A stretch of DNA of 64,000 bases from Nematostella vectensis (taxonomy: Eukaryota > Cnidaria > Anthozoa > Actiniaria > Edwardsiidae), in assembly GCF_932526225.1 (NCBI RefSeq), contig NC_064041.1:11514813-11578812 (forward strand), read 5' to 3'. Under the pieces are notes generated by a model. The model ran no database searches. It was not told the DNA's origin and saw nothing but the letters and a program-made list of their open reading frames with translations. Shown in pieces: positions 1-12,100 of the stretch. The first letter of the stretch is position 1. Each line of letters starts with the position of its first letter. The position numbers and the translations under genes were made by a program.

Positions 1-97
1 AAAATACACAAACCCACCAAAATCTAGAAAATTTAAAAAACTTATTTGGAACCTTGTTTCCAGGTTCTCGTTCTCATTTTTATTTCACCCTTTGCAG

Positions 98-327
98 GAA
101 ACAAGTCACACCTGCGAAAAACAGCATCAAAACAGCCGCTGCAACAACAGACTTTAGACTTCTTTTACAAAAACAAAATATGGAAAATGGAAAATGAATT
201 TTACGAGTTTGCAAGAAAAGTGTTCAATGGTGTGAAAAAGAAAACTCTAATTGTCAACCAAGATGGCTCTGTGACTTCATCAGTAGAGTTCTTCTATGAA
301 AAAATCCGTCCAAGAAGCACGACTTGA
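98..327 (+). CDS. HS2ST1: Heparan sulfate 2-O-sulfotransferase, last coding exon (partial gene)
   Basis: This is the 3' terminal coding exon of a gene that begins upstream of the window. A TTTGCAG acceptor ends at 97 and the frame runs to TGA at 325-327. The translation carries landmarks of the conserved C-terminus of heparan sulfate 2-O-sulfotransferases: SHLRKT near the start, IWKMENEFYEFA in the middle and FFYEKI-P-S at the end. The family consists of type II Golgi membrane enzymes that move sulfate from PAPS to the 2-O position of iduronic acid in heparan sulfate. The PAPS-binding and catalytic parts lie outside the window, so activity cannot be judged. The exon entry is phase 1, because the first codon is split with the previous exon. 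Family assignment rests on recognised C-terminal motifs and is strong; the ortholog symbol is by analogy to the single animal gene. Confidence 0.85.
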
Positions 328-499
328 TTTTATTCTTCTGTACATTGTTTGCACATGGTGCCATCTTGTGTGTGATGGTCATGTGATTAGAGACTGTAAA
401 TAGCAGTTGTTCCTGTTAGAGGTATTCTGCAAATAGGATGCTAGAGAAGATAAACAGGAAGTAAGCAAGGCTGAGAGCAGTTTACTCATTAGATAAACC

Positions 500-1415
500 C
501 CTAGAACACACATCTTGAACACACCCCTAGAACACACCCCTAGAACACACCCCTTGGACACACCCCTAGGACACACCCCTAGAACGCGCCCCTAGAACAC
601 ACCCCTTGGACACACCCCTTGGACACACCCTTTGGACACACCCCTAGAACACACATCTTGGACATACCCCTAGAACACACATCTTGGACACCACTAGAAC
701 ACACGTCTTGGACACACCCCTAGAACACACATCTTGGACACCACTAGAACACACCCCTTGGACACACATCTTGGACATACCCCTTGGACACACCCCTAGA
801 ACACACATCTTGGACATACCCCTAGAACACACATCTTGGACACCACTAGAACACACGTCTTGGACACACCCCTAGAACACACATCTTGGACACCACTAGA
901 ACACACCCCTTGGACACACATCTTGGACATACCCCTTGGACACACCCCTAGAACACACGTCTTGGACACACCTCTAGAACACACATCTTGGACACACATC
1001 TTGGACACACCCCTTGGACACACATCTTGGACACACCCCTTGGACACACATCTTGGACACACCCCTTGGACACACATCTTGGACACACCCCTAGAACACA
1101 CGTCTTGGACACCACTAGAACACACCCCTTGGACACACATCTTGGACACACCCCTAGAACACACATCATGGACACACCCCTAGAACACACGTCTTGGACA
1201 TACCCCTAGAACACACATCTTGGACACCACTAGAACACACCCCTTGGACACACATCTTGGACACACCCCTTGGACACACATCTTGGACACACCCCTAGAA
1301 CACACGTCTTGGACATACCCCTAGAACACACATCTTGGACACCACTAGAACACACCCCTTGGACACACATCTTGGACACACCCCTTGGACACACATCTTG
1401 GACACACCCCTTGCT
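500..1415. repeat. 13-bp minisatellite (about 70 units)
   Basis: Tandem units of about 13 bp with the pattern TTGGACACACCCC, mixed with TAGAACACACATC variants and occasional 12-bp units. Two unit types alternate in higher-order blocks. Because 13 is not a multiple of 3, every frame stays open for long runs on both strands, which produces spurious ORFs. Confidence 0.9.
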
Positions 1416-2160
1416 TGAACAAACCCCTTGGATTCTCCCTTTGAAACCCTTTGATATGCCCCTTACCGGACAAACTCTTGGACAAACCTCTTGGGTACAC
1501 CCTTTTCCTTTCATATTATAAACAACAGGTTTAGACCACTTTAATTTGTTTTAAACTGGAAAACTGTCTTCTACTGCACTTTTGAGGCACGTTAAAACGG
1601 GTTGCTTTTTTCATATTTCACACCTTAAGAGAGGGAGCACTAATTTAAGAGGGGCGCATTTTGAGGCTTCACCCTAAAACACATTTTCTGTACATATATT
1701 GTTGAGAGAGTTACAATAGAAAAAATATACATGTTTGAGTTGTTGCAGGCTTTTCATTTTTGAAATTTTTCTTATAAGAATAGCCAAATTTTAGACATAT
1801 TTTTTATGCCAGGTGCTTAACCAGGATTTGCTGGGGGGGATAGCTGTGCCTACCGATTGGAACCAGAGGCTGCCTTAAGGGGGAGGGGTTGGCAGGAGAG
1901 GCTGCGTCCACTAATTGGAGTAGGGTTTGATTATGAAATGCTGTAAATTGCATAACGGTCTGACTTGTGGAATAGGGCATACGACCACAAGTGACGTTTT
2001 TTCTCTACTATAAATTACAAAAGACACGATACGAACTGTAATATATTTACTCTAGATTTCTGTATTACTTTTGGATTATGTATGAGGTATATTATTTATG
2101 TTTAATGTTAATTGACAAAACTTGTTGAGTTCCTAACTAATAATTATCCTTTATTTCTAA

Positions 2161-2357
2161 AGCCTAGATTAAACGGCGAGTCTTCAGTTGAGATTTGACC
2201 GATTCCACAGTAAATGTGGGGTCCAGCTTCTCATTAATTCAATTACGGTGTGCTAACGTCGCAATATCCTCCGAACTACGAAAATGCGACTCTAAGCTCA
2301 ACTTGGTAAGGACGAAGCCTTAGACTTACAAATATTAATACGCCGTTTATCTAGGCT
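2161..2357. mobile_element. Short MITE with TAA target duplication (Harbinger-like)
   Basis: The left end AGCCTAGATTAAACGGCG and the right end, reverse-complemented as AGCCTAGATAAACGGCG, form terminal inverted repeats of about 17 bp. TAA flanks both sides (2158-2160 and 2358-2360). A 3-bp TAA/TWA duplication is typical of PIF/Harbinger elements. A longer relative with almost the same termini is at 61757-62628. No coding capacity is present. Confidence 0.75.
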
Positions 2358-3299
2358 TAAACTATATCAAGTAAGGATGAAAAGCCGTATATCGCAAATA
2401 TTCATTCTCCTGAAATAAACTAAGAAAGGACAAAGCCTTTGCAAATATTTGTGGATCACCTGCAGCTGTCCACTTACAGTCAAGTTATGTCCAGGAGCGA
2501 GCTGAATTCATAAAAACTTCGACGCAAAAGTCAAAAACATCACAATTACTATGATTTAGTATACTTTTAGCTATACTTTGAACCTTCCTCACCTGGCTAT
2601 AAATTATATAAATTGTATCTAATACTACATAAAATTTATTTTAAATATTCTAACATAACGTCTATTCGAGAACCAGTAGATTTTTCACACAGCCCTTGGT
2701 TACCATATCGTCCTAGGGCCTAGATCAAGAACAAACTCCCAGGGGGTGGGGGTTCTTTTATATTTGTATGACGGGGAGTGGTCCGACCAATTTTTGAATG
2801 AGGTAATTTTTTTTATTTTTTGGGGTTCACGACTTTGCATTAGAAAGATAACTCTTAGTTAGAGGACAGAAACGTTTGGGGTATAGAATTCGGGGTCGGG
2901 AACACAACAATATTCCCCTCGGTCCGTCATTGTAGCGTAACCCTTTCCCCTTGGATTTAGAGCCATCTTATAAGAAGAAGGCATAACTCTTCAATAGTTC
3001 ACTCAAGGTAGAATTCCCTCAGATTCCACACGAAGGTAGATGTTCCTCACGAGAAAGAACAAGCCTTATCTTGTCTACTGAGTCCACTTGTAAATGGTGG
3101 AGTTTCTATAACTGGTCAACTCATACTCCGCTGAGTGCTAGGGAAGGGGTACCCCAAGTGATGACTGAACCACGTGCTAGCCACGCCCTCTTTTACGTTG
3201 GTTACGGCTCATTACTGAAAAAAAAGGAATAAATAAAAGGATAAGGGATGAATAATAGGATAATTGTGCATGTGATCTTAAGTGTTTCTTGTATAATAA

Positions 3300-3640
3300 C
3301 CGTCCACATAATCATCGTCCACATAATCATCGTCATCATAATAATCGTCATCATAATCATCGTCCACATAATCATCGTCATCATAATCATCGTCCCTGTC
3401 TCTTTAATTATTACCATCACCACCACCATCATCATAATAATCATCAAAATTATCTTCACCGCCATCATAATTATCGTCATCATTACAATACTCGTTTTCG
3501 TCATCAGTACTTTAGTTAGCAATGTTTCTGTTATTATTATCATCATCATCATTACCATCACCATAATCATCATCATCAACATCATCATCGTCGTTATCAT
3601 CACCACCACTCACCACTGCTGTCGGACGTGACCCGTCTAT
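3300..3640. repeat. Trinucleotide ATC/CAT microsatellite running into coding sequence
   Basis: Imperfect runs of ATC/ATA/CAT triplets occupy the region downstream of the receptor stop codon and continue into its last exon (3512-3640). There they are read on the minus strand as Asp and Asn codons. Confidence 0.85.
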
Positions 3641-6185
3641 GCCTCTGTCATCATCATCGCTGTCTAAATTATCTAACGAGACATCTGTCAAGCTGTCATC
3701 ATCATCATCATCTTTAACAAACTCTTTCTCCTGCTCCCGCGTTGCATCACGGGAGCTGGACTCCAATTCTGCTAACAACTCCGGCGAGCGTGGGGGAAGG
3801 GGTGGGGATTTTTCCTCTTCTTCTTCTGCCGTTGGTTCTTGTCTTGTCGTCACGTGGGTCTCCTCGCTCGTGTGCGATTCGAATTCAAACACGTGCTCTT
3901 CTGTGGTCTCATCCCTGGATGGCTTCCCATCAGACGAGGCGGTACTCGAGTGCGAACGTCTCTTTTTCTTGACGACGCGTTTCGCTTTCACTGACGACGT
4001 ACTTGAAGAGCGGCTGGTTGTCCGCGGTAACGGCGTCCCGAGGGGAGTACCCCTAGGGGTACTGGTAGGCGGGGGCTCGTCACCATGGAGCTTTTTCTGA
4101 AGAAGAAAATTAGCATAAAGTACGCATTGAATGCTGGGTGATTTGATAAGAAAGTACGCATTTGATGCTGGGTGATTTGATAGGAAAGTACGCATTGGAT
4201 GCTGGGTGATTTGATAAGAAAGCACGCGTTTGATGCCAAAAGATTTGCTTTGAAGCACACATGGAGTTCAGGATGCTTTGATAAGAAATAAACACCCACA
4301 ATATAACTTTTAAATTCTTTAGTCAAACTCCAAGGACATCTCCATATAACAAACACTTTTTCCAGCCCCATTGGTCTCCGTCATTCGAACTTGTCGCTGT
4401 ATAAGAACCTTATGCCTACCTGCTCAGCGAAGAAGGACCGGAAGTGACGCAACTCCTCATCTAGCTCCTGCTGGTTCAGCATGTAAGTCGGGTGCTCGCT
4501 GACGTCATCACGACTTCCCTTAGGGCTCTCGTAATCGCGCAAGTGACGTTTGGATGCGTCCGACTTTTTGGCCATCCGGATGACCTCCTCGCGCGTGAGT
4601 CCACGCAGGAATCGAGGGGAACCTGGTCTCGCGATAGGGAAGGGGTCGACCTCGTCCTCAGGCTCCGGCCGATGCTTGTTAACCTGTACAAGATTAAAGG
4701 AAGATTGCATTATGGCAATTTTGATGACTGTCGGGGACTAAAGCGCAAGACCAAGCAGAAATGCGCAACACAATTGAGGATTCGCCAAACAAAAAACGTA
4801 ACCGCAAGAAAATCAGGAAGTTGCGTTCTCTTGCGCCTGCGTTCCAGCGAGAATCTAAAAATGACGTGCGAGAATCTAAAAATGACGTGCGAGAATCTAA
4901 AAATGACGTGCGAGAATCTAAAAATGACGTGCGAGAATCTAAAAATGACGTGCGAGAATCTAAAAATGACGTGCGAGAATCTAAAAATGACGTGCGAGAA
5001 TCTAAAAATGACGTGCGAGAATCTAAAAATGACGTGCGAGAATCTAAAAATGACGTGCGAGAATCTAAAAATGACGTGCGAGAATCTAAAAATGACGTGC
5101 GAGAATCTAAAAATGACGTGCGAGAATCTAAAAATGACGTGCCAGAATCTAAAAATGACGTGCGAGAATCTAAAAATGACGTGCGAGAATCTAAAAATGA
5201 CGTGCGTTGCGCTTGCATCTAAGTGTTTTTTTTTATTGCCTGTTGCGTGGCCTTATTTTCGCTTACACGAGAAAGGAAAGAGACTCGCAAACGATCCAGG
5301 TGTGTTTTTTAGACAAACTTCCATCTCTTAATCAATAATGAATAACGTGGACCACGAAATAAGCATGGTACAACCCCTATAAGTTTTTTATCAATATAAT
5401 CAATAGGATAATTCACACAATAAATATAAATAGTCACGGAATTTTCACATCATCAACACATCTCTCACATCATCTCACATCTCTCCTTGCATACAAGAGA
5501 ATAAATAAGAGTGCGTGTATTAGTCACGACTATTAGTGCTGCTATTAGTACCGACTATGCTCATGGTAATTTTTTTCTTCGGCCTAGAACCTTCGGGGAG
5601 TGCCCTGGGTCTCCGAGCATGTATGTCGCGTTAGATTTATTTTTCATTGATTTCTCACCTTGGCGTAAACCGGTTCAACCGGTTCTTCCTCTAAAGGCTC
5701 AACAGGAGTCTCTTCCCCAGGCCTTCTGACGCGCTCGTACAGCGGATCGTCTATCGAGTCCTGGGACGTGTCTATAGGGGGCCTGGATTCTAGTTTAATA
5801 AGAGGCTCTTCTACAGGCTTCCTCGCTATTTCGTGAACGTCGGGCTCTGGGGCGATTAGCTCCTCGGCTTCCTCCTATCAAAAAAAATAAATCGTTTTGA
5901 ATCAATTTTCGATAAATTTTGACTTTTTTGGGGGAAGGGGGAGGGGGAGGTGAGAAATACACAAATGGATAAAATAAGCAAACAAAAATGATCTCAAAAT
6001 TAATATAAAAAGCATTTCTTAGATGATTCATCACTACTGGAGACTATCATCACTATATATTAATGGTATACCTGTGGTTGCTCTTCCGGTTGCTCTCGTT
6101 CCCAGTAATCGTCACCTTTGACCCAGTATTTTCCACGTCGTCCGCGGCAACACAAACAACAGCACTCCCGAATAGCATCGTCAAA
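3512..6185 (-). CDS. Receptor exons 26-29: cytoplasmic tail
   Basis: Exons 6185-6072, 5874-5659, 4683-4420 and 4096-3512, all in phase 0, give about 390 residues after TM7. The tail starts with a Cys cluster (ECCCLCC) that could be palmitoylated. Pro/Glu-rich and Ser/Lys/Arg-rich parts follow, and the last 60 residues are dominated by Asp and Asn (microsatellite-encoded). It ends NNNRNIAN, with no PDZ-binding C-terminus of the ADGRA type. The TM7/tail acceptor at 6185 is the best phase-0 choice, but others are possible upstream. Confidence 0.75.
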
Positions 6186-9100
6186 CTGGTGGAAAATCAC
6201 GCATGCGTCAGTTCCTGCCCTAACTCTCCATCCACATTCCCTCATTATAAATTTGCAAAAAGATCGCAAGGTGCCGCTATTACCTGTCTGTCCATGATGC
6301 AGTAGAAAACTAGAATGAGTAAGCCCTGCAAGAGGTCAGCAAACAATAGGGTCAATGATGTTACATATAGGGTCAATACGAGTACATATAGCGCCAATAA
6401 GGGTATATAGGGTCAATAATTAACAATTATACCATTTCCATTGAGGTGGATAGCGACGAAATATCTACCGAGAGCCGAAATGGAAATCGTATAATTGTTT
6501 TAGTATATAAAACGAGCTTTAGAGCAATTTTCTTTTCGGAAACACTTGCAAACCAGCTGTTACACCCGCCATTTTGCTTGATTTCGGGGCAATCCACCTC
6601 CTAGGAGGTGTGTATTGCATTTTATCCCGAGTTTCTCAACCAATCAAATCCCTTGTTCTTGCGAGGTTCCCCAGTTTTATATATTAATGGCACATATAGG
6701 GTCAGTACATATACACACATACGGTCAATAATGGTACATACAGGGCGTGCATATATTGTGTGCATATAAGATGTGTATACAGGGCTTGTATTGGGTATGT
6801 ATATGTTTATTTAGGGTGTGTCTCCAGGTTGTGCAAATAGGGTGTACATGTAGTGTCTAGTGTCATAAGGTGTGCATATAGGGTGTGTATAAATGGTGTG
6901 TATATAGGGTGTGTATAAATGGTGTGTATATAGGGTGTGTATAAATGGTGTGTATATAGGGTGTGTATAAATGGTGTGCATATAGGGTGTGTATAAATGG
7001 TGTGTATATAGGGTGTGTATAAATGGTGTGTATATAGGGTGTGTATGTAGGGTGTGTATAAATGGTGTGTATATAGGGTGTGTATAAATGGTGTGTATAT
7101 AGGGTGTGTATAAATGGTGTGTATATAGGGTGTGTATAAATGGTGTGCATATAGGGTGTGTATAAATGGTGTGCATATAGGTTGTGCATATAGGGTATGT
7201 GCAGCCTGGGCATATTACGGTACTTACGGTAACGGCGCAGCAAAGCACAAATAGAATACACATGATAAGACCGATGAGCCACGTGACCTTTTGGAAAAAC
7301 GTGACGACGAGTAGCCCCATTAACCACGTGATCAACAGCATGATCAAGATCGCGATAGAGTAACGGACATGTACTCTGTGGAATAAGTAGAACACTTGAT
7401 CAACAACATGATCACCGGGAACGCATGATCTTACAACGTGCACGCACGCTAAAGAACACATGATCATCACATGTATATGAAGCTAAAGCTTCACTACGAA
7501 GACAAGAATGCTGACTAGGGATTAAGTGATAGCGTGACGATGATGCTGACGGGAAACGTGACAGGGGCACAGAGTAAGAGGGTGACAGGTGTGCTAATCG
7601 AATCATGACAATGGCTTTGACACGAAACGTGAAAAGGAATACTGACCGGAAGCGGAGAGCATAGCTGCGTGACAGGGGTGCTTACAGAAAGCGTGACAAT
7701 GGTACAAATCGAAAGCCTGTTAATGTCAATGACTTGAAGCGTGGCAGGGTAATTGATGGGAAGCGTGACAGGATAGTAACAGCGTGACAGTATTAATGAG
7801 GTGAAAACGTGACAGCGATGCTCATCGGAAGCCAGTTAATGGCACCGACTGGAAGCGTGACAGGGTTATTGACCGGAAGCGTGATAGGATAGCTGCGTTA
7901 CAGGGTTACTGAGAGAGAGCGTGACAAGGTTGCTAGCAAGAAACATGACCATATGGTATTTACCGAAAACGTGTTCTCCAGTAAGTTGTTTTGAGCGGTA
8001 CTCTGAGCGGACCTGTGGCGACTTTCCACACTCCGCGGAAAACCAACATTGCGATCTGAAATCCCAAGTGACAAATTTGACAATGTTATTCATGTCGAGA
8101 TCATGGACTCTTGTGTCCAGCTTTTTTACTCAAAATAAATAATAATAATAATAGACGCATGAACTCCCGGGGGAAAATCTTGACATTTTCGAACGTCAAA
8201 AATGCTAATAATTGTTTAAAACTTTCAACGAAAAAGCCTCATAAGTTCCTTATTTTACAACGATTTTGATCACCTATTTGTATGGGAGGGCTAAGTTTCC
8301 AATCCACTTTGTAGACCCCTCATGCCTAAAATTGTGTGCTTACCAAAGTTATGAAGATTGCTGGCCCGAAGAACACCCAAACCAAATAACCAGGGAAAAG
8401 GGTCATCCAACAGCTGTTGATAAAGATACGTAGCAGTTCAGAGCGATGATCATTAATACATTAAAACGTACTGATCGAAATCTAAACTCTTTCCAGCCTT
8501 TCGTTGGAGAACCCCAGATCATAATGTTTTAGGTAGCAGACAAGGGTAGTTGTGTAGCATGTGTTGTGCGACTTTTTGAGCACGGAGTGCGCGGTGTTTA
8601 AGTATCGACCCCGACCAGAACCCACTCACCTTCAGGGGATGTCGAACCTGTTGATTCCGACCAGAACCCACGTGACTACTCACCTCCACGTGCTTTCGAA
8701 CCTGTTGATTCCGACCAGAACCTACGTGACTACTCACCTCCACGTGCTTTCGAACCTGTAGATTCCGACCAGAACCCATGTGATTACTCACCTCCACGTG
8801 CTTTCGAACCTGTTGATTCCGACCAGAACCCACGTGGCTACTCACCTCCACGGGCTGTCGAACCTGTTGATTCCGACCAGAACCCACGTGACTGCCATTG
8901 GTATGACTGGAACAGCTGCCAAGAAAAGTATTATGTCATCCGGTGGCGGAACAAAGATATTTTATAAATGACATATTTTTCGAAATTGGAGTTGCAATTT
9001 TTTTAGTGCAAGCATTAAGGGCATGGACAACATTATCATAATAGTTTCTTTAAGCGTGTTAAGGCTCGAATCCTGATCACCAGACTTGCAAATGTAAATC

Positions 9101-12100
9101 CACACTAAAAAACGATAGTAGCTAGATATGAAAAAAAACTCACAAAGTCAGGTACAGACAGATATAACTAGATAAGATTCCCTACTTACCAAAGCCGAGG
9201 AATATGTAGCCGATCCAGTAACGCTTCTTTGGACCGTTGTGAGAACTCCATATATGCATGTACACAGCTTCCGACAGAATCCACGTAAAGGCACAGAGGT
9301 AGAAATAGTGGACAAGTACTGACAGCAGATTGCAGAACTCCTAAGAAATGAATAGAGACAGAACAAGTAAACAAGGGCCGGGGCAGATTACAAAACTCCT
9401 ACAAGAAATGAATAGAGATAGAACAAGTAAACAAGGGCCGGGGGCAGATTACAAAACTCCTACAAGAAATGAATAGAGATAGAACAAGTAAACAAGGGCC
9501 GGGGGCAGATTACAAAACTCCTACAAGAAATGAATAGAGACAGAACAAGTAAACAAGGGCCGGGGCAGATTACAAAACTCCTACAAGAAATGAATAGAGA
9601 TAGAACACGTGAACCAAGGCCAGGAGAAAAACCCTTACAAGAAATGAATAAAAATAGAACAAGTGAACTAAGGCCGGGAGAAAAACCCTTAAAAGAAATG
9701 AATAAGATAGAACAAGTGAACAATTGCCGAAAGCATCGTTACTCACAGGTTGATTTCCTATGTCGTTTACTTAAGATGTCGTTATTTCCTATGTCGTTTA
9801 CTTAAGATGTCGTTATTTCCCATGTCGTTTACTTACGATGTCGTTGTTTTCTATGTCGTTTACTTAAGATGTCGTTATTTCCTATGTCGTTTACTTAAGA
9901 TGTCGTTATTTCCCATGTCGTTTACTTACGAGGTCGTTGTTTCCTATGTCGTTTTCTTACGATGTTGTTGATTTCCTATTTCATTTACTTACGATGTCGT
10001 TGATTCCCTATATCGTTTACGCTACGCTACGTTTACGCTTACGATGTCGTTGTAGGTGTAGAGACCAACGATAATAAGCGCGAAGGCGGTGATGAGAGTT
10101 GCGCAGATAAACATGTGCATCCCCCATGTGCGGTCTGGCTTCATTCTCCTAGAAATACACCATATCAATCTACGCCTATTTCAAATAAGGTTGCACTCGA
10201 GAATCCATGTACCGAAAACATGTATTATCTATGGTAACCTAAAAATGGATGATTTTTTTTAATTGGGAGGACGGGGGTCTCCTGCAGAGCCAAAAACAAA
10301 TATTTCATTGGGGGGGGGGGGGGGGGGTACAATGACAAAGGCAAATTGCAATATCCGGGGTAGAGGGACGGGGGCACGCTTTCATAGTATTTTGAGATTT
10401 TATCAGCTCTGGAATACCAAAGCCGTTTAATTTACAGCAGAAATTATAAGTTTCTGTACTGTAGTACTGTAGCTCAACGCACGATTTTTGGTAAGAACGC
10501 GGCAGCCATAATCTTGTTTGCCCTCTTGTCTCCTCTCTTCAACCGCCACAGATAAAACAGCCGATATCACCGAGCTTATTGTCTCCTCTCTTCGACCGCC
10601 ACAGATAAAACAGCCGATATCACCGAGCTTATTGTCTCCTCTCTTCAACCGCCACAGATAAAACAGCCGATATCACCGAGCTTATTGTCTCCTCTCTTCA
10701 ACCGCCACAGATAAAACAGCCGATATCACCGAGCTTGGCGGCAATGTCATCAGTCAGTCAATTACGTCAGTCAATTACGTAACAATTATTTCGATAAATT
10801 TTAACGGAAAACGCGAAAGATATTTCAAAATTGTGAATGCGGTGTGTTTTTTGAAAGTTTATTCGAAGACGTGACTGAAAATTTAGATCGGATGGCCTGT
10901 TAGATAGTGCAGATTCTAGGAGATTCTTTTGTCGTTTATGGGTTGAGGTTGCCTTCGCCTTACCGGCAGTATACTAGTGCGATTGCCGCGGCTTTCCTGG
11001 GTTTGTAAGCTCAAACTATCGCGGGCTCAAGATCGTACTTACCACGCGGCGAGGATCAGAAGAAACAGGGTGATTGCGCAGAAGCACACCATGACGATAC
11101 AGCCAATCAGAATACAGAGCAGGAAGGGGGGCTCGATGGGCTTACCCTGGGGAAACAGCACAAAGTCAGGTACAGACACCACGTAGTAAGGTAAAGACAG
11201 CGTAAAGTCAGGTCAGACGTCAGAAAGTCGGGTACAGACAGTACAAAGTCAGGTACAGACAGCGCAGAGTCAGCTACAGACAGCACAAAGTCGGGTACAG
11301 ACAGCGTAAAGTCAGGTACAGACAGCACAAAGTCGGGTACAGACAGCGTAAAGTCAGGTACAGACAGCACAAAGTCAGGTACAGACAGAACAAAGTCAGG
11401 TACAGACAGCACAAAGTCAGGTACAGACAGCACAAAGTCGGGTACAGACAGCGTAAAGTCAGGTACAGACAGCACAAAGTCGGGTACAGACAGCACAAAG
11501 TCAGGTACAGACAGCACAAAGTCGGGTACAGACAGAACAAAGTCAGGTACAGACAGCACAAAGTCGGGTACAGACAGGACAAAGTCGGGTACAGACAGCG
11601 TAAAGTCAGGTACAGACAGCACAAAGTCAGGTACAGACAGCACAAAGTCGGGTACAGACAGAACAAAGTCGGGTACAGACAGCACAAAGTCGGGTACAGA
11701 CAGGACAAAGTCGGGTACAGACAGCGTAAAGTCAGGTACAGACAGCACAAAGTCAGGTACAGACAGCACAAAGTCGGGTACAGACAGAACAAAGTCAGGT
11801 ACAGACAGCACACAGTTATGTATAGACAGTACAAAGTCAGGAACAGACGGTACAAAGTCAGGTACAGACAGTACAAGGGCGGGTACAGACAGTACAAAGT
11901 CAGGTACAGACATTACAAAGTCAGGTACAGACAGTACAAAGTCGGGTACAGACATCACAAGGTCTGATACAATGAACACAAGAATGCTGAATGCTGACAT
12001 GGTCACATAGTTACTTGCCTACATATCCCTACACTAAAGCAACAGGTTTTATTATTCACGAGTCCGCTGTGCACACTTGCCGTGAGTGCGCCTGTCATCA

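Larger units (their letters stand above)
328..3511. other. Intergenic stretch between the HS2ST 3' end and the receptor 3' end
   Basis: No convincing exon is visible on either strand. It holds the HS2ST 3' untranslated region (start only, no clear AATAAA), the 13-bp minisatellite at 500-1415, a 197-bp MITE at 2161-2357, and ATC/CAT microsatellite from about 3300. The rest is AT-rich unique-looking sequence. The two flanking genes converge here. Confidence 0.6.

Noticed and set aside
684-1521. Overlapping repeat ORFs on both strands (HTSWTPLEHT- and VCSRGVSK-type)
   Set aside because: They arise from the 13-bp minisatellite, exist in many frames at once and have no flanking exon structure.
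4694-5331. Long repetitive ORFs (NLKMTCE, ESKNDVR and FLDSRTS types)
   Set aside because: All three are frames of the same 21-bp intronic repeat between two phase-0 receptor exons.
8620-8900. Evenly spaced repeats considered as a CRISPR array
   Set aside because: Units are contiguous with no variable spacers, and the genome is eukaryotic.
11107-12006. 299-codon minus ORF of LSVPDFV repeats, which resembles a repeat protein
   Set aside because: Pure translation of the 21-bp minisatellite; another frame gives an equally long CCLYLTL repeat.
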